Source: Treponema denticola (GTDB lineage Bacteria > Spirochaetota > Spirochaetia > Treponematales > Treponemataceae). Taken from it: a stretch of DNA of 64,000 bases. Made by a program: the position numbers and the translations under genes. Shown here piece by piece: positions 43,981-55,358 of this stretch; within the stretch, counting starts at the first letter, position 1, and each line of letters begins with the position of its first letter. The notes under the pieces are model-generated. The model did not search any database. It worked only from the letters and a program-made list of their open reading frames with translations, and had not been told where the DNA came from. The DNA lies in assembly GCF_024400535.1 (NCBI RefSeq), contig NZ_CP038800.1:558001-622000 (forward strand), written 5' to 3'.

Positions 43981-46900
43981 GTGGAAAATATAAAGAAAAG
44001 GCGCATTATAGAAATTTTAATTTTTCTCACAATATTTATAAGTTCCTTGCTGGTGTTCCGGCCCGTCGTCAAAGCTATGGAAGAAAGGCTGGTATATATA
44101 AGGGATAACTTAATTAAAACGCTTGAGACCAGAATTTGAGGTTAAAATTACCTATTCTTCTATCTCCCCTTCTTTTTTTAACAGAATAAAGATAAGGGAT
44201 CTAAATATTTATAATGCTGAAACAGAGGAAAAAATAGCTCAATTTTCATTACTGTATTTTGATTATAGGTTATATTCTTTACTTAAAAAAGATTTTTCCT
44301 CTATCTTTTCATATGCAGGCGTATATGATGGAATTATAGATTTTAATTACGAAAAAAATGAAAATATTTTAAAAAAAATTAAAATATTAAGTTCAGGAAA
44401 AGAGAAAGCCGAAGCAATCGTATCAGTTGATTCTTCTCAGGACAATATCCTTCAACTTGTTAAAGAAAACTTAAAAAAGTTCACAAATATTCAGCCCATA
44501 AATATTGAGCTGAAGAATATAGCTATAAATTACGGAGACAATAGATTAAAGGTAAATTTTTATACTTCAAACGGTACTCTTGTTTTAAATTCAACTAAGA
44601 TAGATTTTAATTTAAATTCTTCTTTTAGGTATAGCAGTCTTATTCTGTCCGGAATACCGGCTATCAGTACCTCTATAAATATAAACGGTTCTTTTTATCC
44701 CAATACGAGTTCTGCCTCTTCAATAGTAAATTTTTCAAATATCAAAGTCGGAAATGTCCATGTAAATAAATTTTCTATCTTTGCCTCATATCTTGATAAA
44801 ATAGCTTCCATTACAACACTACAGGATATTCAGCCTATTGATTTAAAAGGCTCTTGGAATACATCAGAAAACAGCGGAAATATAAATCTTGAATGTAAAA
44901 ATTTTCATCCTTTTTTAATTTTTTCAGGCCAAAATAAAAATGATTTTTTTCAATTGTTAAAAGATACAAGTTTTACTGGGAATTTTAATTTAAGTTTTAG
45001 TAAAGACAAAAGGCTTTTATGGAATACCGGTTTTGGTGTAGATATTCCAAAATTTAAATTATCGGGAACAGAAATCTCAAACTCCTTTTTAAATTTTCAG
45101 GCTGAGGGCGATGAAAATCTTATCAACATAAAAAAACTAAATATACGAGGAGAGGATATAGGTCTGTCCCTATCGGGTACTTATGGGATAAAGGAAATTT
45201 TACCTAACTTTGATTTAAATGTTTCCAAATTTAAACTGCCCTCAGGTGAAAACTTTACTGTGAAGTTAAATGTTTCTTCATTTAAAGATCAAATACTGGC
45301 CAATATAAGGCAGGTAAAACTTGGAAGTGCTTCTTTTGAAGATATACAGGGCATTATCGAAAAAAAAGAAAAAAAAACAGATGTATATCTTTCAGTAAAA
45401 GATCAAAGCGGAAGATTTAATATTGACGGAACATGGACTCATCCAAAAGATAAGGTTACCAAGGAAAATCCGGGATATTTGGAGCTTCATGGGGCTGCAG
45501 ACGCTATAAGCTTAAGCAATCTTTATTCTGCTGTTGAGTCAATAGTTTCTATTAAAATACCTGCAAAGAATTTTATAAAAAACCTTTTATCTCCTGTCCG
45601 GATGACAAATGAATTTTATATTTCAAGCGATTTTAAACAAGTATCATATAATATAATTCAGATGGTTCTTGCATCGAGTGAAAAAAACGGATTTTACAGT
45701 CTGTTTTCTTTAAAGGGAAATGAGTCTTCTTTTAATGTAAACGATATAGATATTCTTTTTAGTGATATACATTTAAAAGGCAGCTTAAATTCCGGCTTTG
45801 AAAATGAAGGTCTTGTTTTTGATTCTTTTTTTACCTTAAATAATATTACTTATAATATTGCAGGACTTTTAGCAGATGAAATGTTGAGCATTTACGGCGA
45901 TTACGGTTTAAACATAAACATAGTAAAAAATAATAAAGATAAGATTCGGGGAACAATACAGGTTAAAGAGCTGCCGATTCCCTTTATAAACTCTCTTTTT
46001 TCGGCTGATACCGTCTTTGAGTATGAAGATAAGACGGATTGGGAATTTACTTGCTCTTATGCAAAACTGGAATATATTGAAACGGATATTACCAGAACTG
46101 ATGATAGTTTGGAATTTTATGTTGAAGGCTATGCAAAACCTGATGAAGTTTTTTTTCATAATGTAAAAGCCGGTATAAAAAATAAACAGATGGAAGGTAC
46201 TGCTGCATTTAATTTAGTTCCTATTTTAGATAAGGATGTTAATCAATATGCCGTTAATATATCTCTTTCCGACAAAAGTAAAACGGAATTTTTTCTTTTA
46301 AATTCATTATTTTCAATTTCGGATAAGATTTATTTTGACGGTACATGTGATATAAAAAATATTTCACTAAACAGATTTTTTAAAAAACAAAAACAGGAAA
46401 ACAAACTAAATGCTGAATTTGTTTTTCTTGGAAATAAAGATGCCGTTTCTATAAAATCGGACATAAAGGAAATTAATTTTAATTTAAAAGGTAAAAACCT
46501 TGAGGGAAGAGCTCTTTCTTTTATAGACAATAATCAAATTTCCATTTCAGACTCGGAACTAAGGTGGGGGCTGCATAAGATTGATGACATAAAAGCTCTT
46601 ATAAGTCCTTCTGAGCAGCAAGCTTCACTCGAATTTAAATATAGAACCGATACGGATAAGAAAGAAAATAAGGCGTCGGTTTTAGTTAATTTTACTTCAA
46701 CTGCCGATTTAAAGGATGCCTCTGAACAAAGTATTCTCAAAAAGACTCTTAATCTGACTTCTCATTTTAGCATAAATATTAAGATAAGCGATTGGGTCTT
46801 TGCAGGTCAAAATGGTGAACAGGATATAACTGCAAGTTTAATAAGGGAGCCTAATATTATCGCTTTATATGCAGGCGAAAACGATAATATTTACGGGTTT

Positions 46901-48462
46901 AAGACAGATGACGGAGTTGTGTCCTTGCACATAGATGAGTCCTTGCCGATACACTTTAATCTCGACGGAACTGTTACAAAGGAATCTATTGATCTTTCAA
47001 TTACCAACATAGGAGCCGATCTTGCAAAAGTTGTGGATGCTATACCTAATAATGATATCATAAAATTTTCAAGCGGGGCACTTAAAGGAAATGTTATGAT
47101 AAAAGGCAGCCCAAAAGATCCTGTTTTTTATGGAGAACTTAACGGCGAGGAGCTGTACTGCACCTCTCCTAATTATTCTCCTGATACTTACGGTCCCGTA
47201 AATATTCCTATAACGCTGGATGGAACACTTTTACATGTTCCTTATACCGTATTGACGGGGAAAGTAGGAAGCCTCTGGGCTCAGGCGGATTCGGAATTTA
47301 TAGGCTGGCTGCCTTATTATACTACCATAAATTGCGGTATCTTGGAAAAAAACGCAGGCTTGGATAAAAACAAAAAATATTATTTTTCAGGCGGATGGAA
47401 GAGCTGAAGGAAAAGTAAGAATAGACATCAGCCCCGATGCCGTAGCCCTTGATGGGGCAGCTCATTTTGATAAGGGCTATTTTTCGGTGTTTTTTGGAGA
47501 TACTAAGAGACAAAAAGACTCTTCATCGGGAAATTCAACTTCATTTTCGATGAACTTGGATTTGAGTCTGGGAAAAAAATCGGAATTTAGATTTCCATCA
47601 ACAGATCTTCCTGTTTTAAGGGCCATTGCTTATACTGAGGATACCCCTTTTAACTTAAATGTTGACACCTTAACCGATAAGTTTGAGATGTCCGGTTATG
47701 CAAAGATAAGAACCGGTGATATATTTTATATAAAGCGGAATTTCTATATTAAAGAAGGAGAGTTAAAAATTTTAAATACTCCGCTTAATATAGAACCCAT
47801 AATATCCGTTCGTGCGGAAATAAAGGGATAAAACGGCTGACGGACAGCCTATTACAATCAGCCTGACGGCAAAAGACCAGTATCTTGATTTGGAAAGGTT
47901 TAAACCTGTTATTTCTACTTCTCCGCCTACGGCTATGTCTGACTCTGAAACTATGGCTTTAATGGGACAGGTAGCTTTGAGCGATCTAGGAAAAGGCAAT
48001 GTTCTTAAGGAAGCTCTTCTTAACACATCGGATATCTTGGCTCAAATGGGCTTTTTAAAGAAAATTGAACAAGAAGCCAGAAGTTTACTCCATGTAGATG
48101 TTTTTTCGCTGAGAAGTCTTTTGATACAAAACGTTATTTTAGAAAATTTATTTAAATCGGCTAATGATAAGCCATTGACAATCGGTAACTATTTTGATAA
48201 TACAAGTGTTTACATAGGTAAGTATTTCGGTTCTGCCATATACGCGGATGCAATGCTGCATCTTAGCTATTACGATCCGCTTTCTATAAAAAAAGATATT
48301 GTAAAGAAGTCTGTTTACGGTAATTTACTGTTTCAGCCTGAAATAGGATTGGAAATGAGTACTCCATTTTTTCTCCTGAGATGGCACATGACTCCCAGCA
48401 GTCCGGATACATTATTTGTTCAGGATGCAGGATTGACTATATCTTGGAAGTATTCGTACTGA
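43981..48462 (+). pseudogene. tamB: TamB-like (DUF490) envelope protein, frame broken three times
   Basis: Reads as one gene of about 1490 codons if three one-base shifts are repaired. GTG 43981 starts an N-terminal TM anchor (IIEILIFLTIFISSLLVFRP). The first break is near 44135, the second within 47347-47380, the third near 47820; each needs one base fewer, and each is in or beside an A-run. The body is repetitive beta-strand sequence of the AsmA/TamB type, and the last part (48000-48462) carries the DUF490 end: GNYFDNTSVYIGKYFGSAIYADAMLHL and LEMSTPFFLLRWHMTPSSP. TamB-like bridges carry lipid between membranes. bamA follows after 15 nt, as often seen. Sequence error is as likely as real decay. 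Confidence 0.8.
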
Positions 48463-48477
48463 TTTAAGGGGTAAAAA

Positions 48478-50901
48478 ATGTTAAAGAAAAAGATTATAGG
48501 TTTGCTGTTTTTTTTATTTGCCTTTGCTTGTTTTTCTCAAGCTTCTGAAGGCTGGTATAATGGGAAACCTCTTTTAGGCGTTCAATTTAAAGGTTTGCAA
48601 AACATCAGTATTTCCGAATTGGATGAAATCTTTAAATCCTATAAAAAACAAGCTTTTTCGGATGAGTTATATTGGGAAATTTTACAGAAAATATACGCTT
48701 TAGATTATTTTACGGATATTGTACCGAAAGCCATACCTGCAGATGAAGAGTATTCAGCCGTTTTTTTGGAATTCACTGTAAAAGAAAAGCCTTATATAAG
48801 CAATATTTTATTTAAAGGGAACTATCAGCTAAAAAATTCGGATCTTATGTCGGCAATCAGTCTAAAAAAAGGCGATGTGTTTAATGAAACGAATTTAAAA
48901 AATGCTGAAAGAACATTAAAAGAATTCTATAAATCAAAAGGTTTTTCCAAAGCTGAAATATACAGCAAATATACGGAAAATAAAGAAAAAAACAATATAA
49001 ATATAGAATTCACTGTTAGTGAAGGAAAAATGTCCGTCATAACTAAGATTCTTTTTGAAGGAAATTCAAAATTTCCTGAAAAGGCCTTAAAAAAAGTTCT
49101 TGAATCTAAAGAAGCTTGGCTTATTCAAAAAGGTATATTCCGTGAAGAAGCTCTTCAAGCTGATAAGGCTGCAATTAAGATGCTTTATGGAGAACATGGA
49201 TACATCGATGCCCATGTTGAAACCATAAAAAAGGACATAGATTCCGACTCTGATCCTCAAAAAGAACAAATAACCCTGACCTATGTAATAATGGAAGGGG
49301 AGCAATTTATTTATGGGGGAACGGAGTTTCAAGGGAACTACATATTTACTACAGAGCAATTAAGCGAAAAAATCAAACTCCAAAAGGGCGATGTTTTCAA
49401 TTTAAAAAAATTTGAGACAGGCTTCGGCGAGGTTGCAAATATCTATTATGAAAACGGTTATACCGGTAACTATATAGATAAAAAAGAAAATAGAAATTCT
49501 GCAGCCAATGAAGTCAGCTATACAATTTTAATTGTTGAGAGAGAGCGCAGCCATATTGAAAACATAATCATAAAAGGCAATACTAAGACAAAATACGACG
49601 TTATTTTAAGAGAAATTCTTTTAAAAGAAGGCGATGTTTTTTCAAAAACCAAAATTTTAAACAGTTTTAGGAATCTAGTTAATTTAAGGTATTTTTCATC
49701 GGTTGTACCGGATGTTTTGCCCGGTTCGGAATCCGACCTCGTTGATGTTGTTATAAATGTTGAAGAACAATCCACAGCAAATGTTCAATTTGGAATTACA
49801 TTTTCGGGAACGGCAGATCCGGATACATTCCCAATGGCGGTTTTTGCCCAGTGGGAAGAAAAAAATCTCTTTGGAACGGGAAGAGAGCTTTCGGCGAATT
49901 TAAACGCTGCAACCGATACTCAAACTTTGTCATTGGGATTTACCGAAAACTGGTTTTTAGGAACACCTCTTTCGGTAGGGTTTAATTTTTCTGCAACCCA
50001 TAAAATCCAATATGCATATCAGGATCTATTATTACCGTCGGTGGATAAAGCAAGCTCAGCATTGGCTGACGCCTATAAAATGAAATATGACAGGTTTGAG
50101 CTGAGTTTTGGAATAAACACCGGTTATAGGTGGTTTCCTAAATTTGCCGTCATAACCTTACGGGGCGGTTTGGATTTCGGTATAGTAAAAAACTTTTATA
50201 ATAACAAATTATATAGGCCTGCAGATGCCAAGGTAAGAAGTCAGGAAGAACAATGGCGTTTAAGCAATTCTTTTAAATTAAAACTTTCTGTAGATAATCG
50301 AGATGTGTCCCATGATCCTTCAAAGGGTTGGTTTTTAAGTCAAGAAATAAGCTTTTTCGGCTTATTACCCAAAATTGAAGATGAATATGTATTCCAATCG
50401 GACACAAAGGGTGAATTCTATATAACTCTCTTGGATTATCCCGTAAGCGATATATGGAATCTTAAATTCGTTTTAGGTTTTTACTCAAGTTTTTCATTCC
50501 AAATTCCTCTAGATAAAAAGACTGTCAGTTTAGACAGACAACTGGCTATTGACGGCGTGTTTAAGGGCCGCGGATGGATGACTCTTGGTTCAGCGGGAGC
50601 CGGAACGGTTTTACAAAACAACTGGATAGAATTTAGATGGCCTTTAGCTCACGGTATTTTATCATTCGACTTTTTCTTTGATGCTGTAGCAATAAAAAAG
50701 GACTTAACCTCTTTAGGAAGTCTTAGTATAAACGATTACTACTTCAGTTTCGGCCCAGGGCTTCGTTTTTCAATTTCCCAGTTCCCTTTACGCTTATTGC
50801 TTGCTAATACTTTTAAATCTCAAAACGGCAAGCCTGTTTGGGGAAATGGAAAAGGACCTGATTGGAAATTTGTTCTTTCATTCAATATTCCAAACCTATA
50901 A
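48478..50901 (+). CDS. bamA: Outer membrane protein assembly factor BamA
   Basis: 807 residues. Signal peptide at 1-20 (ending FACFSQ). Five POTRA-like repeats lie at about 25-430 (GVQFKGLQNISISELDEIF; ISNILFKGNYQLKNSDLM; ITKILFEGNSKFPEKALKKV; GTEFQGNYIFTTEQL; IENIIIKGNTKTKYDVILREI). The barrel follows (about 450-807) with DNRDVSHDPSKGWFLS and the lid-loop type KGRGW. It inserts beta-barrels into the outer membrane. Flanked by tamB and skp, as in many bacteria. Confidence 0.95.
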   Translation: MLKKKIIGLLFFLFAFACFSQASEGWYNGKPLLGVQFKGLQNISISELDEIFKSYKKQAFSDELYWEILQKIYALDYFTDIVPKAIPADEEYSAVFLEFTVKEKPYISNILFKGNYQLKNSDLMSAISLKKGDVFNETNLKNAERTLKEFYKSKGFSKAEIYSKYTENKEKNNINIEFTVSEGKMSVITKILFEGNSKFPEKALKKVLESKEAWLIQKGIFREEALQADKAAIKMLYGEHGYIDAHVETIKKDIDSDSDPQKEQITLTYVIMEGEQFIYGGTEFQGNYIFTTEQLSEKIKLQKGDVFNLKKFETGFGEVANIYYENGYTGNYIDKKENRNSAANEVSYTILIVERERSHIENIIIKGNTKTKYDVILREILLKEGDVFSKTKILNSFRNLVNLRYFSSVVPDVLPGSESDLVDVVINVEEQSTANVQFGITFSGTADPDTFPMAVFAQWEEKNLFGTGRELSANLNAATDTQTLSLGFTENWFLGTPLSVGFNFSATHKIQYAYQDLLLPSVDKASSALADAYKMKYDRFELSFGINTGYRWFPKFAVITLRGGLDFGIVKNFYNNKLYRPADAKVRSQEEQWRLSNSFKLKLSVDNRDVSHDPSKGWFLSQEISFFGLLPKIEDEYVFQSDTKGEFYITLLDYPVSDIWNLKFVLGFYSSFSFQIPLDKKTVSLDRQLAIDGVFKGRGWMTLGSAGAGTVLQNNWIEFRWPLAHGILSFDFFFDAVAIKKDLTSLGSLSINDYYFSFGPGLRFSISQFPLRLLLANTFKSQNGKPVWGNGKGPDWKFVLSFNIPNL

Positions 50902-50921
50902 TAACAAAAAAGGAGTTTTAT

Positions 50922-51440
50922 ATGAATAAAAAAAGCTTTGTAATTATTTTTGCTATGTTCTTGTTTTCGCTCGGGGTATATGCGCAGCAAATTACCCGCT
51001 TTGCGGTAATAGATACCGGTCTTATCTTTGATACTTTTAGACGGGATGCGAAGGCAGCAAGAGATTATCAGGACAAAAAGGAAAAATTTGAAAATCAAAA
51101 AAAACTGATTGAAGCCGATATTATCAAGCTTAGGCAAATAAAGGTTAATGCAGAAGCTGAAGGAAAAGAGGCTGAAGTAAAAAAATATGAAGAAAAAATA
51201 AAGAGTAAAATAACTTTATTGATGGAATATGTAAAGGCTTCCAATGATGAATTGGATATGCTTAGAAAAAATCTTATCAATGATGATGAGTTTTATAGTG
51301 CCTTATATGAAGCTGTTAGATCTGTAGCTGAATCTGAGGGCTATACAATGGTTTTAAGCTATGAACATAATTCGGGTATTATTTGGTACAGCCCAACCGT
51401 CGATATAACGGATAAAGTTATTCAAGAACTTAGAAAGTAA
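50922..51440 (+). CDS. OmpH/Skp-like periplasmic chaperone
   Basis: 172 residues from ATG 50922, which follows AAAGGAG; a longer frame overlaps the end of bamA. Signal peptide at 1-21 (ending VYAQQ). The mature part starts with the strand ITRFAVIDTGLIF, typical of OmpH/Skp, then a long coiled coil (YQDKKEKFENQKKLIEADI) that forms the tentacles, and returns to a strand (GYTMVLSYEHNSGIIWY). It would hold unfolded outer-membrane proteins for BamA. Confidence 0.9.
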   Translation: MNKKSFVIIFAMFLFSLGVYAQQITRFAVIDTGLIFDTFRRDAKAARDYQDKKEKFENQKKLIEADIIKLRQIKVNAEAEGKEAEVKKYEEKIKSKITLLMEYVKASNDELDMLRKNLINDDEFYSALYEAVRSVAESEGYTMVLSYEHNSGIIWYSPTVDITDKVIQELRK

Positions 51441-51441
51441 A

Positions 51442-54162
51442 GTGAATAAAGCTCAGACGCCGATGATACGGCAATACCTTAGTATTAAGGCAAAATACAA
51501 GGATGAAATACTTTTTTTCAGGCTTGGAGACTTTTATGAAATGTTTTTTGATGAGGCTGTTGAAGTAAGCCGCATCTTAAATTTAACCCTGACAAAAAGA
51601 AATGATGTGCCGATGTGCGGAATCCCCTACCATGCGGCTAAAATTTATATAGCCCGTTTATTAAGAGCAGGGAAAAAGATAGCTATATGTGAGCAAATTA
51701 CCGAGCCCGTTGCCGGCGGGCTGACCGACCGTAAAGTTGTTGAGGTCATCACTCCGGGGACTGTGGCTGAAGATGATTTTTTGGAACAAGGAGCAAATAA
51801 TTATCTTGCTGCCGTATATTGTTCTGCCAAAAAAACGGCAGGACATAGGGGAGAGGACTACTATGCGGGTTTTGCCTATATTGATATTACAACGGGGAAT
51901 TTTTTTGCAACATCCTTCCCTAAATCCGATTTTAAAGAGCAGTTTTTAAAAGAAATAGGACGGGTCAATCCTAAAGAAATTTTAATTCAGCAATCACTGC
52001 AAAGCGAATTTCCTTCCTTAAAACAGATCCTTTCCGAATATCCGGCTATGATGCAAAACTTTTATCCTGATTGGAGTTTTAATCCGGAACAGGCAGAAAA
52101 AAGACTTTGCACTCTATTCGGTACGGAGAATTTAAAAGGCTTTTTACTTGACAGAGATTCTGCCGAGCTTCCTCCGGCCGGTCTTTTAATTCAATATTTA
52201 GAGGAAATGGCAGACCGTGATATCTCGCATATTTCGGGTATAAAAACTTATGTTGAAAGCGATTTTGTTTCTTTAGATGACTCCACGAGGAAAAACCTTG
52301 AGCTTCTTTCAAATTTAAGGGATAACAGCACTGCCTACAGCCTTTTTGAATCGGTGAACTATACAAAAACCGCTATGGGAACGCGCCTTTTAAGAAGACG
52401 CATAAGCTATCCCCTTAGGTCAAAAAGAGAGATAGATGAAAGACTTGAAAAAGTACAAAGTCTGTATCGGGATGAAAGGTCTGCCGCCCTTATAAGGGAT
52501 ACCCTTTCTTCAATTCTTGACATAGAAAGACTTGCCGGCCGGATAGCAATGAAAAAGACCCACGGTAAAGATCTTCTTGCACTAAAACAAAGCCTAAAAT
52601 CGGTTATCACAATATCGGGGCTTGTAAAAGATAAGAGCTTGGATTTTTTACACATTAATGATGAAGAAAACGGCTTATTAAATAAAATTTATGAGCTTTT
52701 GGAAAATTCTATAAATGAAGAATGTTCTACAGCTTTAAATGACGGAAAACTTATAAAGTGCGGGTTTTCAAAAAAAGTAGACAAGATAAAAAATATAAAA
52801 GAAAATGCTCACGATATTCTTGAACAATATTTAAACGATGAAAGAAAGAAAACAGGCATAAGCAATTTAAAAATAAAATACAATAGAATGATCGGCTATT
52901 TTTTGGAAGTCTCCTTAGGAAATATTTCGGCCGTTCCCGATTATTTTATCCGCTTGAGATCTCTTTCCAATGCCGACCGGTTTACAACGGAAACCTTAAA
53001 ACAAATTGAAGACAACATAAACAACTCCGAAGAAAGACTTATCGAAGCTGAGCAGGAAGTCTTTGAAGAAATATGTTCCGGCATAGAAGAACATAATAGG
53101 TTTTTACAAAAAATTGCAGAAGAAGTTGCGGAGCTTGATGTAAACCAATCTTTTGCAAGAGCTGCCGTTTTACATGCTTGGACAAGACCCGAAATAAAAA
53201 AGGGTTCGGGAATTTTACATATTATAAACGGCCGCCATCCTGTTGTTGAAAACCATCTTCCGTCAGGAGAATTTGTGCCGAATTCTATTTTGCTTTCTTC
53301 AGGTGATTTACCGGAAGAAGGCTCAGCCGGCTCGGCCGAAACCGGCTCAGCCGAAATCGGCTTTGATAATATTCCGTCTTTTGCCGTAATTACAGGACCC
53401 AATATGGCAGGCAAAAGTACTTTTTTAAGGCAGACTGCCTTGATATGTATATTAGCCCAGATAGGATCCTTTGTTCCAGCTGAAAAAGCCGTATTAAGCC
53501 CTGTAGATAAAATTTTTTGCAGAGTAGGGGCTACCGACAATTTAGCTCGAGGCGAATCTACATTTTTGGTAGAGATGATTGAAACGGCCTATATTCTTAA
53601 TTCCGCAACAAAGGAAAGTCTTGTCATAATGGATGAGGTTGGACGGGGAACTTCAATGGAGGACGGCCTTGCAATTGCTCAAGCTGTAAGCGAACATCTT
53701 ATAAATATTATTAAAGCAAAAACATTATTTGCAACTCATTACCATGAACTTACCGGATTGGAACATGAAAAGATTATTAATCTAAAACTGGATGTGCTTG
53801 AAGCGGAAGGAAAAATAGTTTTTTTAAAAAAAGTTGTCCCGGGCTCTGCAGGAAACTCTTACGGTATTCATGTTGCAGGGCTTGCAGGTATTCCGCGAAG
53901 TGTTTTAACCCGTGCCGAAAACCTTTTATACATGCGCAGTCAATTTAAAAATCCTAAATTTTTAGGAACGGATAATCAATATGCCGGAATGTCTGAAAAA
54001 AAGCCGTCCTCAAATCCGCAGGAAAAAGCCTTATCCCTATTTGCAGAGGAAGAGCTCATCTTAAACGAAATTCTTTCGACAAACCCTGATGAAATCACCC
54101 CTATAAATGCTTTGCAGTTAATCTCTTCATGGAAAAATAAGCTTTCAGGAAAAAACTCTTGA
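51442..54162 (+). CDS. mutS: DNA mismatch repair protein MutS
   Basis: 906 residues; GTG start 1 nt after the skp stop. The N-terminal mismatch-binding motif FFRLGDFYEMF is intact (the Phe-x-Glu is FYE). Core, lever and clamp domains follow. The ATPase has Walker A GPNMAGKST, the N3 motif SFVPAEKA, Walker B LVIMDEVGRGTSMEDG and ATHYHELTGLE. A Glu/Ser/Gly-rich insertion (EEGSAGSAETGSAEIG) sits before Walker A. The C-terminus has the MutL/beta-clamp-type end. Full length and likely active; it recognises mispaired bases. Confidence 0.97.
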   Translation: MNKAQTPMIRQYLSIKAKYKDEILFFRLGDFYEMFFDEAVEVSRILNLTLTKRNDVPMCGIPYHAAKIYIARLLRAGKKIAICEQITEPVAGGLTDRKVVEVITPGTVAEDDFLEQGANNYLAAVYCSAKKTAGHRGEDYYAGFAYIDITTGNFFATSFPKSDFKEQFLKEIGRVNPKEILIQQSLQSEFPSLKQILSEYPAMMQNFYPDWSFNPEQAEKRLCTLFGTENLKGFLLDRDSAELPPAGLLIQYLEEMADRDISHISGIKTYVESDFVSLDDSTRKNLELLSNLRDNSTAYSLFESVNYTKTAMGTRLLRRRISYPLRSKREIDERLEKVQSLYRDERSAALIRDTLSSILDIERLAGRIAMKKTHGKDLLALKQSLKSVITISGLVKDKSLDFLHINDEENGLLNKIYELLENSINEECSTALNDGKLIKCGFSKKVDKIKNIKENAHDILEQYLNDERKKTGISNLKIKYNRMIGYFLEVSLGNISAVPDYFIRLRSLSNADRFTTETLKQIEDNINNSEERLIEAEQEVFEEICSGIEEHNRFLQKIAEEVAELDVNQSFARAAVLHAWTRPEIKKGSGILHIINGRHPVVENHLPSGEFVPNSILLSSGDLPEEGSAGSAETGSAEIGFDNIPSFAVITGPNMAGKSTFLRQTALICILAQIGSFVPAEKAVLSPVDKIFCRVGATDNLARGESTFLVEMIETAYILNSATKESLVIMDEVGRGTSMEDGLAIAQAVSEHLINIIKAKTLFATHYHELTGLEHEKIINLKLDVLEAEGKIVFLKKVVPGSAGNSYGIHVAGLAGIPRSVLTRAENLLYMRSQFKNPKFLGTDNQYAGMSEKKPSSNPQEKALSLFAEEELILNEILSTNPDEITPINALQLISSWKNKLSGKNS

Positions 54163-54171
54163 TAGCGTCGA

Positions 54172-54200
54172 TTGAATAAAACTTTTTTTTAAGATATAAT
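54172..54200 (+). promoter_or_regulatory. Promoter of the EEP-family gene
   Basis: TTGAAT (54172-54177), 17 bp, TATAAT (54195-54200). A leader with AAGAGGC precedes ATG 54239. Confidence 0.6.
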
Positions 54201-54238
54201 CTATAAAGAGCGATAAATTTAATAAGAGGCAGGCTGAT

Positions 54239-55324
54239 ATGCTTTCACGTAAATTATTTATTTTTGTTCCCTTGGCTGTTCTAGCAGTATTGATTTTTTT
54301 AACCGTTCTTTTTTTTGTGTTTGTTACCGCAGCCGAGTATCGTCCTAAGCCGATTGAAAATGCAGAGATAACAAAAGGAGCAAAAAAAGAAACTTTAAAA
54401 ACCGATGAGGTCTTTAAAATGTTAAGCTGGAATATAGGCTATTGCGGCCTTGATGCTCAAAACGATTTTTTTTATGACGGCGGAAAAAATGTTACAGCCC
54501 GAAGCAAGGAGGCTGTATTAAATAACCTTGAACGAGTAAAAGAAATTCTTAAAAAAGAAGATTGCAGTTTTAATCTTATCCAAGAAATCGACATAAAATC
54601 TAAACGCAGTTTTTATATAAATCAAAAAAAAGCCTTATCCGATTTTTTTACCGATTATGATTCGGCCACAGCCTTAAACTATGATGCCTTCATTGTTCCC
54701 GCCCCCGTTTTAAATCCTTTAGGAAGAGTAAAAAGCGGGGTCTTTACTTTAAGCGGATGCGGAATAGAAAAAGCGTATAGACATCAGCTTCCGGGAGCAT
54801 TTTCATGGCCCTTAAAAACCGTCAACTTAAAACGCTGCCTTCTGATTTCTGAAATCAAAACCGATGTTCTGAGTAAAAATCTTTACATAATAAACCTACA
54901 TCTTTCGGCTTATGATAAGGCAGGAGTGCTGAGAAAGCAGGAGATGGACTATCTAAAGGCCCTTGCTTTAAAATTATATAATGAAGGGCACTGGGTAATT
55001 GCCGGAGGAGATTGGAATTCTCTTTTTCCGGGTGTAGAAAAAAACAGCTTTATGCCTTATACTACACCTGAGGAATACCTTGAATGGATAGAATACTCTC
55101 CTGCCGATTTTATCGGCGACGGATGGAGATGGGGTTTTGATAAATCGGTGCCGACTGTACGGCTCTTGGAAAAGCCCTATGTTAAAGGAGAAAATTACAC
55201 CACAATAATAGATGGGTTTATATGTTCTCCCAATGTTGAAATTACCGGAGTAAAAACTATTGATTTAAATTTTGAAGTTTCGGATCATCATCCTGTAATT
55301 GCAGAATTTAAACTTTTAAAATGA
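54239..55324 (+). CDS. Membrane-anchored endonuclease/exonuclease/phosphatase-family protein
   Basis: 361 residues. One N-terminal TM (about 6-30), then the EEP fold: the first strand MLSWNIGYCG near 61-70, IQEIDIKSKR with the metal-binding Glu, IINLHLSAYD, GGDWNSLFPG with the Asp/Asn pair, and the final SDHHPVIAEF with the catalytic His. Such proteins cleave phosphodiesters in nucleic acid or lipid headgroups; sphingomyelinase-like or nuclease activity outside the membrane is possible. No partner gene is evident. Confidence 0.85.
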   Translation: MLSRKLFIFVPLAVLAVLIFLTVLFFVFVTAAEYRPKPIENAEITKGAKKETLKTDEVFKMLSWNIGYCGLDAQNDFFYDGGKNVTARSKEAVLNNLERVKEILKKEDCSFNLIQEIDIKSKRSFYINQKKALSDFFTDYDSATALNYDAFIVPAPVLNPLGRVKSGVFTLSGCGIEKAYRHQLPGAFSWPLKTVNLKRCLLISEIKTDVLSKNLYIINLHLSAYDKAGVLRKQEMDYLKALALKLYNEGHWVIAGGDWNSLFPGVEKNSFMPYTTPEEYLEWIEYSPADFIGDGWRWGFDKSVPTVRLLEKPYVKGENYTTIIDGFICSPNVEITGVKTIDLNFEVSDHHPVIAEFKLLK

Positions 55325-55358
55325 TATTTATTCAAAATAAAAATATAAGGAGCAACAA